This document shows, piece after piece, positions 47,941 through 57,986 of a DNA stretch of 64,000 nucleotides. A program made the translations under genes and the position numbers. The stretch's first letter is position 1, and each line of letters starts with the position of its first letter. The stretch is from Antennarius striatus (Eukaryota; Chordata; Actinopteri; Lophiiformes; Antennariidae). The stretch covers positions 4,681,001 to 4,745,000 of the forward strand of contig NC_090780.1 of NCBI RefSeq assembly GCF_040054535.1, given 5' to 3'. The notes under the pieces were generated by a model. It was not told the origin of the DNA. It ran no database searches and saw only the letters and a list, made by a program, of their open reading frames with translations.

Positions 47941-50900
47941 CTACGTTTGATGGAGGGATGGTTGAAGGCATGGACAGAGAGAGAGAAGGAAAAACGTCAG
48001 CTGTCAGCAGTAGCACACGTGCATGAGGGTGATGTCATCAACTAACTGATGTTACAATTATTATAAAACAAGAATGGTGCGTTCCCAACATGTCAGCAAT
48101 GTGTACTGTATTACCATTTCATCAACGATAGTGCGTAATCAATGCAAATTGAACTTCTTAATATAATTTTTTTTTAAATTTTATATACTTATTATTATCC
48201 CCGAAGGGAAATTAATAAATATAATAAACTTGAGAGAAAGCTGAATAATTCTTTCTGATGGAGAACAACTGCAGCGTGATGTCACCACTGCATCATTTTA
48301 GACACAAATCCTTTCCTCTTTGATTATGAAAATTAAGTTAGATAAAAGGCGTGTTTGATTATGCATCTGCAAAAAGTTAGACTTCAAAAATATATATCTT
48401 TTATTACTATTATTACTAGCAAATTATATTTCTAATGGCTTTGAGGGAGTTTTCATCCACATTTAAATTAAGTGAAACAACTGAGTTCTACTTAGTAATC
48501 CAAACTGCGCCTTAAATCTGTGATGTAGAGTTATACCATTTCCCAACATCCTAACCTATGAGTGTGCGGACGGGGTTGTTGTGCTTCCACAGCTCAGATA
48601 TTTGACCCTTCAGGAGATCCTGGTTCTCTTGAGGCAGCGCTGCTCCTCCCAGACTGCTCAGCGCTATGTTCACCTGCTGCAGCACCGACTCGCCGAGCCC
48701 CAGCAGCGCCTCCTTCAGGTCAGCTTCCCTGCCGCGCCAGAAACCAGCAATAGACAAATTACCAGCAGGTAATTAGCCCAAGGCCTACAAATTTATCCCA
48801 CTATATGGGATGTTGTGCAAAGGTACTTATGAAAGTTGAAAAATGTCTACAGTGATGCTGAGGTGTATTTAATAAAATGAGGTTTTAATAAAAGGTGATT
48901 GAAAGAAGAGCAGCGTGTGCTGCTTTTGTGTTGCAGTTTGGTCCCCAGTATAGGCAGACCTTGAATATCACAAGTCACTGTTCCTCATTCATCCACTGAT
49001 CAAGACAGCGGTTCTCTTGAACAGAAAGAATTAGGTTAGCGGGATGTCTTCTGACAGGCCAGTTGGCTCCTGTCATCTCCACTGGTTTTCCTGGTCATCC
49101 TGACAGCCAGTACATGCGTCATAAAATGCTCTCCTTACCTGGTGTGACTGCCCTCCAACACGGCAGCGATAGACCGCCTGAGTTTACTTATAAAGCCCTG
49201 ATGAGAGAAAACAGCATCCCCACACTGAACGTTGGTCAGGAGCAGCACCGTTGCCTCCAGGACGAGCATCTGGATTTTCTGGCCCAGTGAGTCCAGGCGG
49301 GTGCGATCCATCACCATGGTCTGAGAGAGAAGGTCACGTCAGTGTCATGTGATAAATGACAAGGAATTTTGATTAAATCATGGAAACCAGCAGTCATTGT
49401 ATATCCACATGTCATCAAACAGTGACGTGTGGTCAGGGGAGGCAGGTGAGGCCATCATGAAAGAAAAAAAAAGAGAAAATGAAATAAATAAATTAAAATG
49501 TTATATTTATCCAATGATGTGTATTATGAAGTTACTTTCCGTTTAACGTCACCAATTTGAGGTTATTTTTACTCAAAATCGCTGAATTTTCACATTTACC
49601 GCTGAAATACTGAGCAGAGACCTGTGGTGAGACACCAGCCAGCCGAGCCTCACCATGGATTGGACAATGGCTCGACTAGCTGTGCTGGTATGCTATACTG
49701 TGAAACCGTAATGCTCTCTCTCTATTTCGCTATTAAAATGTTTAAAAACGTTTGCTCTATGAACTAAATCCCCATAATTTAGCTAATGTATATAATGTAC
49801 AGTGGGGGGGGGGGGTTTGGCAACAACTGCATGTGTGTAACGTCTTTCATGAGTTGAGCGGTCTGAAACCGATTGGAAAAGGTATGAAGTGAGGCACACA
49901 GTTCCCCAGCCTCACTGTAGGGGGCGCTGGTGATCCCAGTGATTCGATCAAGGATTCTTCTTCCTCGGCCGTAGAAGAAGTGACAGTGAACTGCTGTACA
50001 ATCTATCAGTGAATCAAGTGCAGCCATTCATTTGTTTTTTACGCTCACCTTGCCTTACTATATAGATGGAGGATTACACATCTCAACTCAAAATCTTTTC
50101 GATGCTTTTGTTCAGAAGGAGCGGCGCATGGACTTCATTTATAAGTAAATGTAACATATAAGCAAACATGTAGGAAACAACACGTTTTTTTTTTTTAATC
50201 AAAAGTGCTAATTGTGTGTTACAGTTTGTATGTGTATATAATTCTGCAATTAGACTTTAAAAATGACCTGTTGCTAATTAAATGGTGAATAAGCTTAACT
50301 GTAGGTTCGTATTTTTGTAAATCTAATTATGATGAAATCTGTGCCTCACCAGCCGTGAACCTCACCGCACGTCACTGTCATCAAGGTGGGAAATGGTTAT
50401 AAAAAATTGTATTTCTATTCTACAAAATTTCTTCAGATGTACTTCTACGTGAAGTACTTCTGTAGTTTCAGAGGTACATGGAACAGCTGCTCAAATAATA
50501 GGACAAAAATACATAATTACAGCTGAATATAGGGGGGGTAAAGTTTTACAACTGAGATTCTGTGACAATCATTAAAATATCACTCTGACCACCCTATCAG
50601 CTGACCTCAGGGTACATGTGGTCTTGTTGGTCCCAGCTGAGCAGATGCATGTAGGCCCGGTTGAGGACCGCAGTGGCGCTGACGGGACTGTCTTTGACAG
50701 ACAATTTCTCCTCTGATGCTGCAGCCTGAAGCCACAGCTTGGTATTGTCCAGAGAAGCTGCAGGAAGAAGTAAAAACAATATCCTGTCCATAAAATCTTA
50801 ACCACACTAATGCATGATTGACATCGGTGTCACGGAACCACCAGAGGCTTCTTCAGAAGATCTGTCGTACGTACATGGATGTCATCTTGTTTAGCAGGAA

Positions 50901-52756
50901 GTAGTGAACAGTGAATTTAAATCTCTGATTAAAAGCAGCACATGTTGATGTACGAACTATAAAAATATTAACTATTAACACATAATAATACATTAATGCA
51001 GCTAACATAACTGTCAAAGCCGAGCTCTCATTCTGATTGGCCAGCTGAGTATCACTGTTGCCTCACAGCAAGAAGGTCCTTGGTTCAACTCCTTGTTTAA
51101 TTTAAAGTAAATGCCATGATCTTTAAGTCATCATCATTATCATCATCATCCTCTCTTCCTAACCTGGCTGTTTATCCAGGATTTTCTGGAATTTGCTCCT
51201 CTCATATTGTACAGCGTGCTGCAGGAGGTGAGGCCTCAGACACTGGACGGTGAAGTTCATCATGTCAGTGTTCATCAGGCCCAGGACGCGGTAGATCTGT
51301 CTGATGGGCAGTGAATTAACTTTCAGTGAAATAGATTCCAAATGCAAGCTAGTACACACATATATTGCTTTACTATATACCTGTAGCTTGCCCAAATACA
51401 GAAGAAATATTTTGCAGGAAAAAGACAAGGTTAAAAAAAGAAAACCTTTTTAGAAGGACTCAGAAATAATTGAAAAATATAACAATGGCAACAACATTTA
51501 ATTCACAGAAAAAAGAAAAATGGTTGATTTGAGATGTGATGTAATGTGATTCAAGGCTTTATCTGTGGACCGGCCCTCACCTCAGGAGCTCCACAGGGTC
51601 CTCCAGGTCCCTGAGCGCCCTGACCTCTGGATCACGCACAGGCGCACATAAGGACGCCATGGTGTTGACGATGTATGCTGCCAGCTTGTGGACATCCAGA
51701 GCTCCATGACTGACTTCCTGCTGGATCAGCTGCATGTCCAGAACCTCGTCCATCTGAGACCTCAATCTGATGTGACGCGGCAGCAGCAACGACTGAAGGC
51801 TCTGACGGGGAAAATATGTAACTTAACAGAAAGACCATTTATATCTGAGTGCTTCCTGAAGTTAGCCTGTCATGACTCTACGTATACGGATATTATGACA
51901 ACAACAGTGGCTGAAAAGTGACAAAGTTGAACTGAAGCAACTATTACAAGAAGTCATTATCCAGAAAACTGTGGCCCCAAACGTGTCAGGAGGTCCAACA
52001 ACTGATAATATGCAACTGATAATATGCAACTGAATATTACATGTCAATGCAAAGACGGAATAAAAGTAAATTACATCTAAATCGTGAATTCCATTTCATA
52101 AAACGGTTACTACAGTTGAAAACCCACACAGACATGGGAAGAACATGCAAACTCTGTAAAGAGCAGGACTTGAACCTGGAACTGCCTTGCTGTGCGGCGA
52201 CAGCGCTACCCACTGCGCCACCCGCCATTGCTATCATTGCTGTCAAGTGCACGTTGTATATCAGTAAGAAATGAAGTTGTAATAAAAATAGAGTCCCACT
52301 CTTTACTCTGGGTTTGAGTGCCAAAACATATGATTGGGTTCAGTTCACAGTAGAATCAATGCTGCTAATCATTCTGATTTGATGACACACACACACACTT
52401 ACACTCTTGATTTGTTGGAGGAGAAAGATGGTATGTTTGTAGTTTGGAGGATCACTGCTCAGCTGCTCTTGAAGAGTGTCCCAAAATGTCTGGTGGATAA
52501 TCTCTGTTATTCTGTCTCAGATTACACGGAGGCAAAACTGTTAAAAATCATTTCAGGGGGTGTAAACTACATATTTTGGAAATGATATCCAAGGTCTCTG
52601 TAGTTTTTCCTTGCCTGTCTTTAGGAGGGTTCTCCACTTTGAAGCAGAAATATCTGTTCACCGTGATCTCATGTGCAAGGCTCAGGTTGGAAACACAGTC
52701 CTGCAGCTCTGTTAGGCTGGACGATGAGGGTGGGCTTCCTGACACCAGACAGGACA

Positions 52757-52842
<86 letters not shown>

Positions 52843-52997
52843 ATTAACTGCCATTGTTTTAAGAATTCAGTCACGAATCTTCCCTTATAAAAATAAGTGC
52901 TGCAATAAAGCTTCATACCCATAGGAGAGTGAACTTTGTCCAGATGGGGGAGGTCAGAGGGGGGGTCATCAGCAACCTTGTCTCTTTGATTTTCCAT
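47708..52997 (-). CDS. tcp11: tcp11, complete coding region (locus-level entry)
   Basis: Nine coding exons on the minus strand (79+124+109+221+137+152+182+173+233 bases) total 1410, giving 469 residues and a stop, with every junction in phase. The order of conserved blocks (LTELQDCVSNLS, HQTFWDTLQEQL, LLPRHIRLRSQMDE, NTMASLCAPVRDPEV, DPVELLRQIYRVLGL, RPHLLQHAVQYER, FNQKVFGPFYAPVLK) follows recalled human TCP11, which is slightly longer. TCP11 is a testis protein implicated in sperm function and cAMP signalling. Transcription converges on anks1a. Introns hold a SINE piece, a long (CA)n tract and a hAT-like element. TCP11L1/L2 are less likely given the neighbour. Confidence 0.92.
48556..48728 (-). 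CDS. tcp11: tcp11 coding exon 8
   Basis: The acceptor gcgcggcag opens EADLKEALLGLGESVLQQVN; the exon ends KHNNPVRTLI plus one base at ATAG|gttagg. It has 173 bases, entering in phase 2 and leaving in phase 1. Confidence 0.92.
48729..49138. other. tcp11 intron, no feature seen
   Basis: Intron between coding exons 8 and 7 with no recognised repeat. Confidence 0.45.
49139..49320 (-). CDS. tcp11: tcp11 coding exon 7
   Basis: The acceptor cttctctctcag opens TMVMDRTRLDSLGQKIQMLV; the exon ends AVLEGSHT plus two bases at CCAG|gtaagg. LMDRTRLxxLxxxxxxL is conserved. The intron upstream of this exon contains the 958-bp hAT-like element. Confidence 0.92.
49420..50377. mobile_element. hAT-like non-autonomous transposon, copy 2 (in a tcp11 intron)
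   Basis: It starts cagtgacgtgtggtcagggg and ends ...ctcaccgcacgtcactg. It is flanked by tcatcaaa (49412-49419) and tcatcaag (50378-50385), a 7/8 match. About 958 bp, closely related to the 1156-1972 copy, in the same orientation. It contains a poly-G run near 49804. No intact coding region. Confidence 0.75.
50606..50757 (-). CDS. tcp11: tcp11 coding exon 6
   Basis: The acceptor ttcttcctgcag opens SLDNTKLWLQAAASEEKLSV; the exon ends NRAYMHLLSWDQQDHMYPE at GAG|gtcagc, phase 0. Human TCP11 has a related LLDHTTKWLTQAA and LLLWDPENEEFPE (recalled), but this exon is shorter, which explains part of the length difference. Confidence 0.9.
51050..51095 (+). repeat. tRNA-like SINE scrap
   Basis: cactgttgcctcacagcaag and ggtccttggttcaactcc match the internal B-box region of the fish SINE-like family. 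Short remnant in a tcp11 intron. Confidence 0.4.
51164..51300 (-). CDS. tcp11: tcp11 coding exon 5
   Basis: The acceptor tgcccatcag is followed by ACAGATCTACC, so Arg is completed and the frame reads QIYRVLGLMNTDMMNFTVQ. The exon ends KILDKQP plus one base at CCAG|gttagg. The alternative AG four bases downstream would break the frame. RVLGLMxxDMxNFTxQ is a TCP11 signature. Confidence 0.93.
51581..51801 (-). CDS. tcp11: tcp11 coding exon 4
   Basis: The acceptor ccccgtcag opens SLQSLLLPRHIRLRSQMDEV; the exon includes VNTMASLCAPVRDPEVRAL and ends DPVELL plus two bases at TGAG|gtgagg. Recalled human TCP11 has LLLPRQNRLRIEIEEALDMD and MMALLCAPVRD in this order. Confidence 0.93.
52118..52231 (-). 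repeat. tRNA-like SINE head, antisense
   Basis: On the minus strand tggcgcagtgg (A-box-like, about 52209-52220) is followed by ggttcaagtcc (B-box, 52166-52176), then gagtttgcatgttcttccca and gtgtgggttttc. This is the 5' part of a tRNA-like repeat common in fish. It sits in the tcp11 intron between coding exons 3 and 4. Confidence 0.6.
52403..52511 (-). CDS. tcp11: tcp11 coding exon 3
   Basis: The acceptor tctgagacag opens ITEIIHQTFWDTLQEQL; the exon ends FLLQQIKS at AGT|gtaagt, phase 0. HxxFWDxLxEQL is the recalled N-terminal TCP11 signature. A short (GT)n tract on the minus strand starts right after the donor. Confidence 0.88.
52615..52738 (-). CDS. tcp11: tcp11 coding exon 2, GC donor
   Basis: The acceptor ggtgtcag opens SPPSSSSLTELQDCVSNLSL and ends VENPPKD plus two bases of an Arg codon at ACAG|gcaagg, a GC donor. 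Phase 2 at this end fits only the AATAACAGAG start of the next exon, giving KDR-ITEIIHQTFWD. That aligns with recalled human KVKETVHNAFWD. Confidence 0.85.
52755..52840. repeat. (CA)n microsatellite
   Basis: About 42 CA units on the plus strand, in tcp11 intron 1 close to the exon 2 acceptor. Confidence 0.97.
52919..52997 (-). CDS. tcp11: tcp11 coding exon 1
   Basis: The ATG at 52997-52995 opens MENQRDKVADDPPSDLPHLD and continues to HSPMG, ending ATGG|gtatga in phase 1. An in-frame TAG lies four codons upstream, fixing this start unless an unseen exon adds sequence. The 5' UTR continues to higher coordinates. Confidence 0.82.
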
Positions 52998-53557
52998 TTC
53001 AGCAACAGCCTAGATGATTAATATTTCAGTTACTTGATGAATAATCGACTAAACAGAACTCCATTAAGCTGGGTGGTTTATTTGTCATTAAATGAGTACA
53101 ATACCAGCTCGTAAATGACATTACTCCTCAGCTATTTCGTCATTTGAAGCATCGTTTTGGTGACTGTTACATTCCAGATGTAATCCTAATTGTTTTCTCC
53201 CTTCTCGTTTCCCTGTTCTCTAAGCAGTTGTGAGAGGAAATGTCGTTCACCTGTGGCTCAGCTGAAAACTTGTAAATCCGGGAGTAGATTTACGAGCTGC
53301 ACACAGGGGAACCTTCTGCCTCCTTCTTTATGCCCTGGGAGTCACCGGTGTGTTCTGTGACATTCAAAATGATGCCTTTGACAAGAGGAGAGGGGAAGGT
53401 AAGTTTGGGGTCATCCTATATATTTTCCACTACACAGATTTTATTTTGTCAGGCACACTAGTTAAGTGATCAGTGCCAACTTTTGTATTTATATTTGTTA
53501 ATGGATATTTTTAGAGTAGAAAGGTTTTTGTTTCAATTCACAAGATCAGACAGGGAT

Positions 53558-53587
53558 AGTTTGATTGTAAACCCTTTATATAAAGGG

Positions 53588-53670
<83 letters not shown>

Positions 53671-53686
53671 GGTTTACAATCAAACT
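53558..53686. repeat. (TA)n tract enclosed by a perfect 25-bp inverted repeat
   Basis: agtttgattgtaaaccctt... (53558-53582) and its exact reverse complement (53662-53686) enclose about 75 bases of (TA)n. The left arm is itself followed by a taaagggttt, making a 22-base internal palindrome (53569-53590). Confidence 0.9.
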
Positions 53687-56048
53687 TTTTATTTTACTTT
53701 TGTTATACTTTTCTCAGAACAGCAGATTGTAAAAAGAGACTGAATTCAAGTGAGTTTTGAACAGTTGATCTAATTAAAAAACAATTGAGTTATAATCCAC
53801 CTCTTTATCATAAATATTTCAAATGCCATCATTTATACGAGACTACTTTACAAAACTATGATAAAGCATGCAATTTATAAGGATAAATACATGAAAGTGT
53901 AAACTGGGATAAGACAACTCACATTAATATACAAAATGTCTGAGCAAATTACTTTAGATATATACTGTAGTTAGTGGTCAACTTTTTAAAGTTGAAAATT
54001 ACAAAAATTATGTAGGAAAAGTTTTCCATTATAGTTATTCTTAATTACAGGACTGTGTGATATTAAGATTTAAATAATAATGTAAAAATATAATGTAAAG
54101 ATAATAGGACATCGTAATAGTCTCACGTACCTTTTTAAGTCAAATAATTCTGAAATGACACGAACAGAAACACGTGATGCTCTGCGTTACGTCTGTCATA
54201 ACAACTTTGAAACAGGAGCGTTCCAAGTTTAAACCTGGACGTGACCACTCCAACCGAGATAGGGGGGGTTAATCTCACGCATTTGGTGAGTTCTACATGA
54301 TTAAAATCTCTACGAACAAGATAGGTGTGCATAATTTTCATAAGATGACCTATTATCAAGCATAAAATAACTTATTTTGTATCAAAAGCAGAAAATGACG
54401 ACTGCTTCTTTTGGTTTGGTCCGATCTCAAATCAAAACAATGGGCGTGTCAACTCTGCAAGTTCGGCTTGGCTCACCACCCGACCAGTATCGTCACTCCG
54501 CACGCCGCCGCGTCAGGGTGTCCAAAACGAACACACCTTCACTGTTCCGCGTTTGTTGACTGCACCGTCGTTCATTGACATGAAGGGGTCGGTGCGTTTG
54601 TGTGCGCGGAGAATTGTTTGAAAGGTTCAAAAAGAGAGAAAAAACTGACGAAGTAAACTATTAAATCAGCACGAATGGAGCACAAATGTGTATAACAGAA
54701 TTCTAATCCCTGAAAAAACAAATAAAAAACAAAGAAAAATAAAAACAGGTATTTATTTTCAAGAAACAATTGTTAGATGTTTGTATTCGTGCTTCAATCT
54801 AAGCAATTTATGTAATTTTTATTCTCTAAAAACTTGTACTATACTGTGCTATTTGATTTATGACACTGTTCCTTCATTTAACGCTTAAAAAAAAAATTAT
54901 ATTACCCAACCACATTTGTTCATTTTAATGGCTGAAATTGTCTGTGGATTAATTCAATAAATCTACCATAGAATCATGGCGGTTCCTGGCCAAAAAATGC
55001 TGCTTTGGTGATGATTTTTCAGATCATCGACATAATGAATATTAGTCACAAATGTATTCATTTTATCTGGTAAAACTGTGTTATTGCCCCTGAGAAGACA
55101 CAGCTAGAAAATACAACGTCAAGGTACATTGTCACCAGTATATCAATAGATGACTTCCACAGAAAAAAAAAGTCCCAACACAGAACTGTATTGCAAATTA
55201 TTTATACCTGAAAATTGTTGCGTAACAAATGTTTTCATAAATACAAGCATTTTACAAAGCATGATCTAAAAATGTTGACCATCACAGCCACAAAAACAGA
55301 TATATTTTCATAAAAAAACAAAAAACAAAACCCAGACACTGACATTTAGAAATTTGCATATTTCCAAAAACATTATTAAATTTCTGTTTAAAAATAACAA
55401 GGATAACTTTAAAAAAAAAAGACAGTTTCAATCAACGCTTAAGTCTTTCCTTTCCTTAGCTGCTATGTACATTTAAAACTTAAAAATACTACTCTCGCCA
55501 TCGTTGGAACATGCTATCAGTTTAAAGCGAATGAAAATAAAATTAAGTGCCAAATTCAGGGCAGCATACCCAAACCTGCTCTTTTGATAACTTGGTGTCT
55601 CCTATGAAACTGGGGTGGGGGGGAATTACTAAAATATTACATTGATTTGAGAAACTTTTAAGCAGAAGTAATTTGCAGGTAGTTTAGACTTCCAGGAGAA
55701 AAGCGTTCCTCATGAAAGGAAAACTAATTCTTAAGGTTAAGCTTTGTGCTCAGAGCTGCGAAGTCCCACTGTGGGAAAATATGGAGGACAGTCTGCTGAA
55801 TGACAATGAGCTAATTAAGTCAATCTTCTGTTCCCTGCCACAAATATAGCTGCTAATGTTTCATTCACACTGTAAAAAAAAATCAAAATCAAAAAACATC
55901 TTAAATGTGTTAATACATTCAGATTTCACTCATGTCTGTCTCAATGCCTCCATTCATTAACAACAGTGCTGTAGTATGAAGTGCACTTTGGCAATACTCA
56001 AGTTATTTCTTCCAATAGGTGTTTTTCAGGCAATATCAAAGGCCCCAT

Positions 56049-56089
56049 CTACACCTGCTGTTATGAGATATCTATAACAGCAGGTGTAG
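56049..56089. repeat. Perfect 16-bp inverted repeat (hairpin)
   Basis: ctacacctgctgttat (56049-56064) and its exact reverse complement (56074-56089) flank a 9-base loop containing agatatct. It lies about 1.75 kb past the phc2 stop, possibly within its 3' UTR. Confidence 0.9.
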
Positions 56090-57060
56090 TTATCAATAAG
56101 CTGCTGCTATCTATGTGATCTATATCTAGATGTGCCATCTGGATAACATCCTTTGACAAAAGGCCTTTGTTCCTGCTCCCACTAATGATGACAAATGCTC
56201 ATGATATCTCTGCTTGTGTAATGACCAGATGTTAATGGCACATCTCAGGTCAAGGAAAGTAATTCTGCTCTATGGCTTTGACTCCATTGTGGAAGAAAAA
56301 GGAAAAAAAAGATTAGTGGGGTTTCAACAAGCAGCCTAAACTATGGACACAGAAGCTAAACAAAGTCCAGCATCCTCCTCTGCAAGTTGTCCTTCCTCTC
56401 TCTCCCCTCATCCTCTGTTAAACCAGGAAACAAAAGATACAGACCTGAAATCTGTCAATAATCTGGTGCTTCTCAATCACTGGCAAATCCATCGGACAGC
56501 CCTCTGACTCAGAAAGATCTGCCTCCACCCAGTTTGAGTCAGGCCCTTCAAAAATGTTCTAACTTTGGAGATCTGATACAATCAATTAGGTTGGCCGTGA
56601 GAGGGAAGGAGAGAAGCGAAAACCAGCATGTAGAGGTTAAATAAAATATCTTTGCATCAATGGAGTCTCGTGGCTGTGAGGAGAACCGTATGTACCGTGA
56701 ATTCCTTAATCTGTGTGGGTATCCTCATTGTAGTCAGAAATATGAGTTGGTGGCAGAAACATGGACTTCGAGCGGACATGCAGAAATTTGTTACTCACAG
56801 GTTTCTTAACTAATTACTTGTAAATCATCTGGAGGAATTTCATTCTGTGCTCATTAATATTGTCCTTTACAAAACAATGAACAGAAAAATTTCAGATTAA
56901 ATTTCATTTAAAAAAATGATGCCAAGCTTACTGTGATGTCTTCTGCATGTACAATATTTACACCAGTAGTGTTGAACATGCCATTTTTATCTCAGATTTA
57001 CAGATTCATTTTATATATGAATTTAATACATTCACTTATTAAAAGTATGGAATCAATATA

Positions 57061-57513
57061 CAGTAGAACCTCGAGATATGAGTTTTATTAGTTCCGTGAC
57101 TGAGCTCGTAAGTGAAAAAAATGTGCCCCATTTATAAAAACTAAAATAATTTTAATCCATTCCAGCCTTGTAAAAAATGCAACTCCCCTAAATTATAAAA
57201 CTTTTTTTTTAATCAACCAACAAGCATCCATACTTTACCTGTGCATAATTAATTATATATAAGTTATGTAAACAATGATAAAGCATGAAAAGAAAGACAA
57301 AAATCACAAGAATACATGAGCTACGTTTTTACTCTGAACGAGATCCGGACTCATCTGATGTTGTATCCATCCGCCAAATAACGGTGGTGTCCAGAAGCAC
57401 AGCTCATTTCTAAAATGTTTGCTTCTATGTCGGAACAAAAATATGGACAGAGCAACGGCTCGTAATTTTAAAAAACTTATATGTCGCGCAGCTCATATCT
57501 CAAGGTACTACTG
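57061..57513. mobile_element. Tigger/pogo-like non-autonomous element
   Basis: The left end is cagtagaacctcgagatatg and the right end, reverse-complemented, cagtagtaccttgagatatg, preceded by TA. Ends match about 17/20. No transposase inside. CAGTAGAACCTCG is a recalled Tigger-type terminus. It probably lies in the phc2 3' UTR. Confidence 0.65.
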
Positions 57514-57831
57514 CATTAGTATTCAACAGGCATCACTGGAGCCCTAATTTCATGTCAGTCATCTAAGATCACTGTTACTAACTAGTAAATAACTGCGTAA
57601 CCCCTGTAAGTGCATGTCAACAAACTACCAGGTTCCAGGACTTGAGCTGCAGCTCTAATGTGATCATGTTCAAATCCATTCTGATTTGACGCAGGGGAGT
57701 AGAAGTGAAGTGGGATTCCCACTCATAGGAGACAGTCCAGTATCTGGGAGAGGAAGATGTCGTATTGCAGTCCATCTTCTGACCTGTGCCAGTTTCACCA
57801 TCAGTGCACAACTCACCAACACCCTTGCCTG

Positions 57832-57986
57832 CTAAGAGTCTTTGAGCATGTTAATGCGTGCGAAGATCTTGAGAGCAGGTCCCAGTTTAATGTTCATGGT
57901 GCTCATGAGGTGGTCCTCCTTCAGCAGGAGTAATGCCTGTCCATCGATCTCCTGAGAACGGAACTCATCTGCTATCTCCTGACAAC
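57832..57986 (-). CDS. phc2: phc2 last coding exon: SAM domain
   Basis: The acceptor ccccctgcag opens CQEIADEFRSQEIDGQALLL; the exon continues LKEDHLMSTMNIKLGPALKI and ends RINMLKDS and TAG at 57834-57832. Human PHC2 has MSAMNIKLGP; here Ala is Thr. The 3' UTR runs to lower coordinates and probably includes the Tigger-like element at 57061. Confidence 0.95.

Larger units (their letters stand above)
52998..57060. other. Intergenic region between tcp11 and phc2
   Basis: It should hold the tcp11 5' UTR and promoter and part of the phc2 3' UTR. A GC- and CpG-richer patch at 54460-54600 is a candidate tcp11 promoter, and aaaag|gtacgtgag on the minus strand near 54132 could be a 5' UTR donor. Neither is proven. 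The rest is AT-rich, with a strong hairpin at 56049-56089. Confidence 0.4.

Noticed and set aside
51164..51296. tcp11 exon 5 starting at the AG four bases downstream
   Set aside because: It would break the phase with exon 4; the acceptor at 51300/51301 gives the conserved LLRQIYRVLGL.
56049..56089. MicroRNA precursor
   Set aside because: The foldback is only 41 bases with a perfect stem, too short for a typical precursor.
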